Part shown: positions 21,783-26,595 of the stretch, one piece after another
Position numbering within the stretch: the stretch's first letter is position 1
Layout: each line of letters begins with the position of its first letter
Assembly: GCA_017467965.1 (NCBI GenBank)
Contig: JAFUJZ010000006.1
Coordinates: 1 to 26,595 of the forward strand
DNA length: 26,595 bases
Source: Clostridia bacterium
GTDB lineage: Bacteria; Bacillota_A; Clostridia; UMGS1883
Direction of reading: 5' to 3'
Notes under the pieces: model-generated
Told to the model about the DNA's origin: nothing
What the model saw: only the letters and a program-made list of their open reading frames with translations
The model's database searches: none
Translations under genes and position numbers: made by a program

Positions 21783-23324
21783 ATGGACAAATCATTAATC
21801 AAAACACTCTCTGACCTTGTGCGTCTTTCTGCAGAAGAATTCGGCGATAAAGCCTACATAAAGGAAAAATCCGGCAAAGACATCGTAGAGTACAGCCATG
21901 CAAAGCTCTATTCCGATGCAAGAAAAATTGCATCCTATATCAAATCTGTTTTCGGTAATGAAAAGGTTCATGCAGCAATTATCGGTCCGTCAAGTTCTAT
22001 GTACCTTGCGGCATACTTTGGCACAATCGTAGGCGGCAATGTTACGGTTCCCCTCGATGCGCAGCTTCAGGCAGAGGACATAGCAGACCTTGTTAACCGT
22101 GCCGATGTAAACCTTTTCTTCTACGATACACGTTATGCGGCTATGGTGCCTTATTTAAAGAATGCGTGCCCTCAAGTCAAGGCCTTTGTTGCTCTCCACG
22201 ATGTTAGTGATGCAGAGGCAACACTTTCCTCAATTATCAGCGAATATCCCGAAGCAGAGCCTATTGAGATTGACCCTTCTTCCCTTGCCTCCATTGTATA
22301 CACATCCGGTACAACCGGCAAGGCAAAGGGTGTTATGCTCTCCCATGGTAATCTTATCGACAACGTTAACTGTGCCGACGGCGAAAGCGACCCAGAGCAG
22401 GTATTGTTGTCTGTTCTACCTATTCACCATGTATATTGCTGGACATGTGACTTCCTTTTGTCACTTCGCTATGGTACAACAATCTGCATCAATGATTCAA
22501 TGATGCGTATTGCAATGAATCTCAAGCTTTTCCAGCCCACAATGATGCTTGTTGTTCCTATGATTGCTCAAACACTTTATAAGCAGATTATGAATGCTGC
22601 TACAGCAAAGAACCTGCCCCCACAAGTAGTCGCACAGTCAGTATTCGGCGGCAGATTACGCTGTCTTTATTCCGGCGGTGCATATCTTGCTCCCGAGGTA
22701 CAGAAAGGTTATCTTGATTTAGGTATTCCTATCTGTCAGGGTTACGGTATGACAGAATGCTCGCCCCGTATTTCCACAGCTAATTTTACCAACGTAAGTA
22801 CAAAAGGCGACGTTGGTGAGGTTGTTAAGGGCTGTACAGTAGAAATCCGTGACGGCGAAATAGTTGTTAAGAGTCCCTCTGTAATGCAGGGTTACTACAA
22901 GTACCCCGAAGCAACAGCCGAAGCATTAGATGCTGACGGCTGGCTCCATACAGGCGATTTGGGCTATGTTGAAGACAACCGCATTTTCATCACAGGCAGA
23001 AAGAAGAATCTTATCATTCTTTCCAACGGTGAAAATGTATCTCCCGAAGAATTGGAAAACAAGTTTGCAACAGTTGACCTTGTTTCCGAAATTCTCATCT
23101 ATGCCGAGGAAGGCTTTGTCACAGCGGAAATTCTTCCCAATCTTGACATATGCCCCGCGCTCGACGAAGCAGTGGCAAAGCTTAAGGAAATCATCAAAGA
23201 AATCAACCTCACACTTCCCTCTTCCAAAACAATCCGCAGATTAAGAGTAAGAGAAGTCGAGTTCGACAAAACCACATCCAAGAAAATTAAACGTCAGCAA
23301 TCTATGCAGGGCGAAATTAAATAA
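21783..23324 (+). CDS. AMP-forming acyl ligase (acyl-CoA synthetase / acyl-ACP ligase family)
   Basis: 513-aa ANL-superfamily adenylating enzyme. Motifs are the P-loop-like YTSGTTGKAKG (173-183), LPIHHVYCW (212-220; the HH resembles long-chain acyl synthetases), YGMTE (321-325), the ATP-ribose Asp in HTGDLG (389-394), GRKKN and a C-terminal lysine in DKTTSKKIKR. It activates a carboxylic acid as the AMP ester and, given the neighbours, probably loads it onto the carrier protein. The resemblance to fatty-acid rather than amino-acid adenylation suggests a fatty or aryl acid, but substrate cannot be read reliably. It is the last gene of the cluster, followed by a convergent terminator. The ribosome binding site is AAAGGAG. 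Confidence 0.88.
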   Translation: MDKSLIKTLSDLVRLSAEEFGDKAYIKEKSGKDIVEYSHAKLYSDARKIASYIKSVFGNEKVHAAIIGPSSSMYLAAYFGTIVGGNVTVPLDAQLQAEDIADLVNRADVNLFFYDTRYAAMVPYLKNACPQVKAFVALHDVSDAEATLSSIISEYPEAEPIEIDPSSLASIVYTSGTTGKAKGVMLSHGNLIDNVNCADGESDPEQVLLSVLPIHHVYCWTCDFLLSLRYGTTICINDSMMRIAMNLKLFQPTMMLVVPMIAQTLYKQIMNAATAKNLPPQVVAQSVFGGRLRCLYSGGAYLAPEVQKGYLDLGIPICQGYGMTECSPRISTANFTNVSTKGDVGEVVKGCTVEIRDGEIVVKSPSVMQGYYKYPEATAEALDADGWLHTGDLGYVEDNRIFITGRKKNLIILSNGENVSPEELENKFATVDLVSEILIYAEEGFVTAEILPNLDICPALDEAVAKLKEIIKEINLTLPSSKTIRRLRVREVEFDKTTSKKIKRQQSMQGEIK

Positions 23325-23334
23325 TTTTTATAAG

Positions 23335-23364
23335 AAAAAATGACACCTTATGGTGTCATTTTTT
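23335..23364. terminator. Bidirectional terminator shared by convergent genes
   Basis: Stem AAAAAATGACACC (23335-23347) perfectly paired with 23352-23364, TTAT loop, T-runs both ways. The LRR gene's stop codon (23348-23350) lies in the loop and its final codons form one stem arm. Confidence 0.92.
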
Positions 23365-24958
23365 GTTTCAGCTCTTCACGTTCATTTGTATCTACTAATA
23401 CATCGCACGGATAATGATTCTGCGCATCCAATATATGACCAAACTTTTCAATTTCGTCATCACTTAACAAAACGAGCTTTGGTATGTTATTTGCGTCTTT
23501 ATATGCCACAGAATATGTTGCATCGCAATGATACCATTCTCCGTCTATGTACACCACATTCCACACATGTCTCTCATTGTCATAGAGGTCGTCAGTGTCT
23601 CCGTGATATTGCTTTGTCATTATGCCCATATGCCTTAAAATCGAATCTGTGATATCTGTCATTCCCATGCACATTGCGCTGTCGAATAAGGCACCGTATG
23701 CGTTGTTTCTGTGTTCTGAAGCTTCGGCATAATCAGGTGTGCAGTTATTTGCAACATAATATAGCGTCCTGAAAACTTTTTCTTTATCATCACCAACATT
23801 GCATTTTTCAAGAATAAGTTGCATTTTGTCATTGAATTCAATAGCTTCTTCTTCCTGAATATGTACATCATCGTATGTAGTTAAATACACGCCACCTGAC
23901 ATTACCAATTTCTCCATAGTTTCGCTATCTAACAGATTGTCAAACAGATTTACAATTACATTTTTCTCTTCCAGCAATTCAAATTCTTCCGGCGATATTT
24001 GGGCTATGTTATTACTGCTCAGGTCAGATATTACTCCATCAACCAAAAGTCCTCTAGGAATTTTGGTCAGATAATTTTTTGACAAGTTTATTCCTTCCGC
24101 ATCTTTTGCGTACTCAAATACGTCCGCTTCAGTAATAAAGTTTTCTTCAAGATACACATACTGCAGGTTGTTTTCCAGGCATGCTTTAAGCGGAGATATA
24201 TCGGTGATATAGTTGTCCTTTAAATCAATCCGCCTTAATTCCAAAAGACCGGACAATGGACTTATATCATGCACTCTACCTTCGGTTATCTCAATTTCTT
24301 CAAGATTGATACAGCTGGCAAGCGGGCTCAAATCACTTATCTGCGAGTTTTCCACCAAAATTGACTTCAGCTCTGTGAGACTTTCGGCAAACGTCAAATC
24401 TTTCACACAACAGTTGTAAAGCTCAATATAGCCAATATTTTTGCACAAATTCAAAAAGCTTAAATCCACTTCCATATTATTTGAGTTTTTTATTATCAAA
24501 TTTGTAAAATTTGGCGCATCTTTTAACGCATTTCCGTTTTCAATCACAGCATCACGAATAAATATTGCCTCAATATATTCTGTATTGACGCATCCCAAAT
24601 CCACAGGATAATTACTCGTCAGAACCTGCAGCTTTTTTACCTCAATATTCTTCATAAAGCTATAGTCCTCAATATGTGCCCTGTCAAATATGAGATAATC
24701 TATCCTGTCATATTGTTTTGCCTCAGTTGCATTATATTCACTGTATATAGTAAACTTGTCAATATGCTTTTCGCCTTCTTCTGCTGGCAGCTGAGTTGGT
24801 TCTTCAGTTACTTCCTCGGTTTCCTCCTCGGTCACATATTCGATTTGCTCTTGTGTTTCCGGTTGTTGCATCACATGGTGTTTTGATTCTTCTTTTTTCT
24901 GACATCCTGCAAATAATACAACACTTAGTACCAGTAAAGCTAATATTCTCTTTTTCAT
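23348..24958 (-). CDS. Surface lipoprotein with leucine-rich repeats and a transglutaminase-like domain
   Basis: 536 aa with a lipoprotein signal peptide: MKKR, a hydrophobic core and the lipobox FAGC with Cys19 as the lipidation site. A Glu/Thr-rich spacer (about 25-65) precedes SDS22/internalin-like leucine-rich repeats (about 75-330; ISDLSPLASCINLEEIEI, ITDISPLKACLENNLQYVYL). The C-terminal part (about 385-500) is a transglutaminase/cysteine-protease-like core with Cys430 in SAMCMGM, His464 in RHVWNVVYIDGEWY and Asp479 in HCDATY, so the triad is complete. The usual GxCxGYA around the cysteine is degraded to AMCMGM. A cell-surface peptidase or crosslinking enzyme targeted by LRRs is likely; substrate unknown. 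The ribosome binding site AAAGGGATG precedes ATG 24958. Confidence 0.85.
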   Translation of the reverse strand: MKKRILALLVLSVVLFAGCQKKEESKHHVMQQPETQEQIEYVTEEETEEVTEEPTQLPAEEGEKHIDKFTIYSEYNATEAKQYDRIDYLIFDRAHIEDYSFMKNIEVKKLQVLTSNYPVDLGCVNTEYIEAIFIRDAVIENGNALKDAPNFTNLIIKNSNNMEVDLSFLNLCKNIGYIELYNCCVKDLTFAESLTELKSILVENSQISDLSPLASCINLEEIEITEGRVHDISPLSGLLELRRIDLKDNYITDISPLKACLENNLQYVYLEENFITEADVFEYAKDAEGINLSKNYLTKIPRGLLVDGVISDLSSNNIAQISPEEFELLEEKNVIVNLFDNLLDSETMEKLVMSGGVYLTTYDDVHIQEEEAIEFNDKMQLILEKCNVGDDKEKVFRTLYYVANNCTPDYAEASEHRNNAYGALFDSAMCMGMTDITDSILRHMGIMTKQYHGDTDDLYDNERHVWNVVYIDGEWYHCDATYSVAYKDANNIPKLVLLSDDEIEKFGHILDAQNHYPCDVLVDTNEREELKQKMTP

Positions 24959-24978
24959 AATGTCATCCCTTTATACAA

Positions 24979-25004
24979 ACAGGAGCAGAGTATTCTGCTC
25001 CTGT
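24979..25004 (-). terminator. Hairpin between the coiled-coil gene and the LRR gene
   Basis: Perfect 10-base stem ACAGGAGCAG (24979-24988) with CTGCTCCTGT (24995-25004) and a 6-base loop, just beyond the stop at 25016. The T-run on the minus strand is weak (TTTGT), so termination may be partial. I see no good promoter between it and the LRR start, so the LRR gene may depend on readthrough. Confidence 0.6.
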
Positions 25005-25015
25005 ACTTATATTAA

Positions 25016-25972
25016 TTACTTATTTTGGGCATTTCTTGCTACACGTTCCCAATAATTCAAACGTTCATAATCGGCTACAGTCTGTGCCGCATCAGCTGCT
25101 CTTTCTGCACTTGCTGCAGTTTCACGAGCAAGCTGCAGTGCAGCTTCGGAATTTTCCGCCGCAATTCTTGCGTTTTCTGCCTGCTGTTGTGCATATGCAG
25201 TTTGCATTTGAGCCTCTCTAAGCATTTTCTGCTGTGCCGCATCGTTAAAATACAAATTTACTGCTTCCTGAACGGTATATGCTCTGCCACTGGATATGTA
25301 TCTTCCCAACACCAAAATACCTTCATAGGATTTCAGTTCCTCGGGTATTCTTATATCAACATTAAGATTAAGCGGTTTTCTGAGAATATTTTCAAGAGCT
25401 ATAATCTCACGTTTTGTGTCCTCTATCTGACGTCTCTTTTGTTCTATCTCGGCATAATGGCTGTCAAGATTGCTCATAAACTCTTCGGCGCGTTTTTTCT
25501 CTTCTTCTCTGTTTCTTTGTGCAGATTTTTTATATGATTTATAATGTATTAATTCATCCAACAGTTCGATTGATACAGGTCCTAACAGTGTTATAAATAC
25601 ACCTATTAAAGCTGATGCAATTAATAAAATCGGATAAGATTTCAAAATAGAAATATCTGCACTGTTATATAAATATCCCGATACAAACATAGATGCCACA
25701 GCAAGAACACCAATGATTCCACCCGCCACACTGGTGTTAAAATCTTTTATATTAAAATATATGTGCATTTTATACTTGGGTATTGGTTTTTTTACTATAT
25801 CGTTATTCTTTGCAATTTTTCTTTCAATTTCTCCGATTTCGCGTTCTATCCTTGGAACAAGTTCTTTTCTGCTCTTAAGGGTTTGCTCCTGTTTTCTTCT
25901 CTCTGCACATATCTTATGTAGCTCAGTAAACTTTGCGTTATCATTAGGATAAGTATTAATCATATCACTCAT
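25016..25972 (-). CDS. Two-helix membrane protein with coiled coils, unknown family
   Basis: 318 aa. An N-terminal charged helix (about 15-60, heptad-like LVPRIEREIGEIERKI) precedes two transmembrane segments (about 81-102 and 113-132) joined by a short loop. A second strongly charged coiled coil (about 150-200) follows, then a small segment (RKPLNLNVDIRIPEELKSYEGILVLG) and a long alanine/glutamine-rich helix (about 240-305). Both long helical parts would be on the same side, probably cytoplasmic. Such a layout suits a scaffold or partner-binding protein; no enzyme motif is seen. ATG 25972 follows GAAGGAG at a rather long spacing (about 15 bases), so translation may be weak. It may be co-transcribed with the LRR gene. 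Confidence 0.72.
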   Translation of the reverse strand: MSDMINTYPNDNAKFTELHKICAERRKQEQTLKSRKELVPRIEREIGEIERKIAKNNDIVKKPIPKYKMHIYFNIKDFNTSVAGGIIGVLAVASMFVSGYLYNSADISILKSYPILLIASALIGVFITLLGPVSIELLDELIHYKSYKKSAQRNREEEKKRAEEFMSNLDSHYAEIEQKRRQIEDTKREIIALENILRKPLNLNVDIRIPEELKSYEGILVLGRYISSGRAYTVQEAVNLYFNDAAQQKMLREAQMQTAYAQQQAENARIAAENSEAALQLARETAASAERAADAAQTVADYERLNYWERVARNAQNK

Positions 25973-26002
25973 ATCGTATTTTAATTTCTCCTTCTGTAAT
26001 TT

Positions 26003-26032
26003 TTAATACCTTTAAGGAATCCTTTTTGTAAA
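26003..26032 (-). promoter_or_regulatory. Possible promoter of the coiled-coil membrane protein gene
   Basis: Minus strand: TTTACA (26027-26032), an 18-base spacer, TATTAA (26003-26008), 30 bases before the start codon. Confidence 0.4.
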
Positions 26033-26131
26033 GTGCTGCATAAATCCATTCATGGTTTTATCTTCCTTAGAAATAAGTATTTATGTCCGAAATAGTTTCT
26101 TAGCATGTATTATTATTTACTTTTCATAAAG

Positions 26132-26595
26132 TCATTTTTGAGGAGCAAGGAATACATGTATTGTTGGGTCATCCATGTTTTTCGCTTGAATCAGTTGCCT
26201 TACTTCTGAATTCAGCTGTATAATATCTGCTCCAGTAATGAAAAGATCATAAGCCGTACCTATCCCTGACCATGTAGTCACCGCTGTGTCAATTGTACTT
26301 TTTAGTGTACTTTCAGCCATTTCCGTCGAAACTTCCATAAACACTCGTTGCCAAGCTTTCTGCATAGTATCATCGCTAAGACTTTTTCTTAGATTTTCCA
26401 TAATTATATCCACCTCAAAGGCAGTCACATTTTCAATCATTGATTCTAACATTTTATCAGATACGCAATCCAAGACGGTATCGAGTTGTTTTCCGGTTAT
26501 TGATGTTACAATGCCACCTTCAGCAAGTGCCATAAGATAACATTTTAAGGACATGTCTGCTACAGTTGCTTTCATAGCCTCGTTTGCTATACCGT
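26132..26595 (-). CDS. C-terminal part of an unrecognised, mostly helical protein (5' end outside window)
   Basis: The frame is open to the right edge. The codons before the first internal Met (26575) read GIANEA without a stop or a ribosome binding site, so the gene probably begins beyond the window. About 154 residues are visible: amphipathic helices with few charged clusters (LDTVLDCVSDKMLESMIENV, STEMAESTLKSTIDTAV), a small-residue hydrophobic stretch (WSGIGTAYDLFITGADII) and a polar end. No domain is recognised. The layout resembles the C-terminal helical bundle of larger secreted or cell-surface proteins, but that is a guess. No clear terminator follows before the next gene. Confidence 0.6.
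   Translation of the reverse strand, partial: GIANEAMKATVADMSLKCYLMALAEGGIVTSITGKQLDTVLDCVSDKMLESMIENVTAFEVDIIMENLRKSLSDDTMQKAWQRVFMEVSTEMAESTLKSTIDTAVTTWSGIGTAYDLFITGADIIQLNSEVRQLIQAKNMDDPTIHVFLAPQK

Noticed and set aside
20111..23324. D-alanylation (Dlt) operon
   Set aside because: An adenylating enzyme and carrier protein are present, but there is no DltB-like MBOAT protein and no DltD. A condensation domain, PPTase and hydrolase take their place.

Overview
The window looks like a chromosomal piece of an anaerobic, low-GC, Gram-positive member of the Clostridia (Bacillota). The evidence is strong AGGAGG-type ribosome binding sites, near-consensus sigma-A promoters with 17-base spacers, a trimeric electron-bifurcating-type [FeFe] hydrogenase, an NfnAB transhydrogenase, an MnmM (YtqB) family methyltransferase and a lipoprotein with a Gram-positive style signal. 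I cannot assign a genus from the sequence alone. There are no tRNA or rRNA genes, no CRISPR array and no transposase gene. No gap between genes exceeds 300 bases.

Layout: (A) 1-2560, an accessory RHS island. The C-terminal end of an RHS protein enters from the left edge and is followed by a small membrane-anchored protein. A GGGGACG inverted-repeat element comes next, then a second nearly identical RHS core tip with a different, orphan C-terminus and a small three-helix membrane protein. (B) 2664-11577, a minus-strand redox block in three transcription units: hydCBA ([FeFe] hydrogenase), a GH2 beta-galactosidase-like enzyme, and nfnAB (NADH-dependent ferredoxin:NADP oxidoreductase). (C) 11579-15192, minus-strand signalling and envelope genes: a TPR/RCC1-repeat membrane protein, an ECF sigma factor overlapping its putative anti-sigma factor, and a 63-aa membrane protein. 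(D) 15187-23324, plus-strand genes: mnmM, a large membrane protein combining a zinc ribbon, a caspase-fold-like peptidase domain and a VWA domain, then a five-gene set. That set is a phosphopantetheinyl transferase, a membrane-anchored alpha/beta hydrolase, a free-standing condensation domain, an acyl carrier protein and an acyl-AMP ligase. (E) 23335-26595, minus-strand: an LRR/transglutaminase-like lipoprotein, a coiled-coil membrane protein and the end of an unrecognised protein running off the right edge.

The redox block makes metabolic sense. HydABC couples NADH and reduced ferredoxin to H2, and Nfn couples NADH, ferredoxin and NADPH, which suits a saccharolytic fermenter. The five-gene set in D carries everything needed to load an acyl group on a discrete carrier protein and condense it with an acceptor. 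It is the best candidate for an undescribed small natural-product or lipid-modification pathway. The adjacent peptidase/VWA protein is the most unusual single protein.

At DNA scale, a repeated design stands out. At five gene junctions the next gene's promoter is fused to the preceding gene's Rho-independent terminator: the -35 box lies inside the hairpin or within 1-3 bases of the U-tract, always with a 17-base spacer to the -10.
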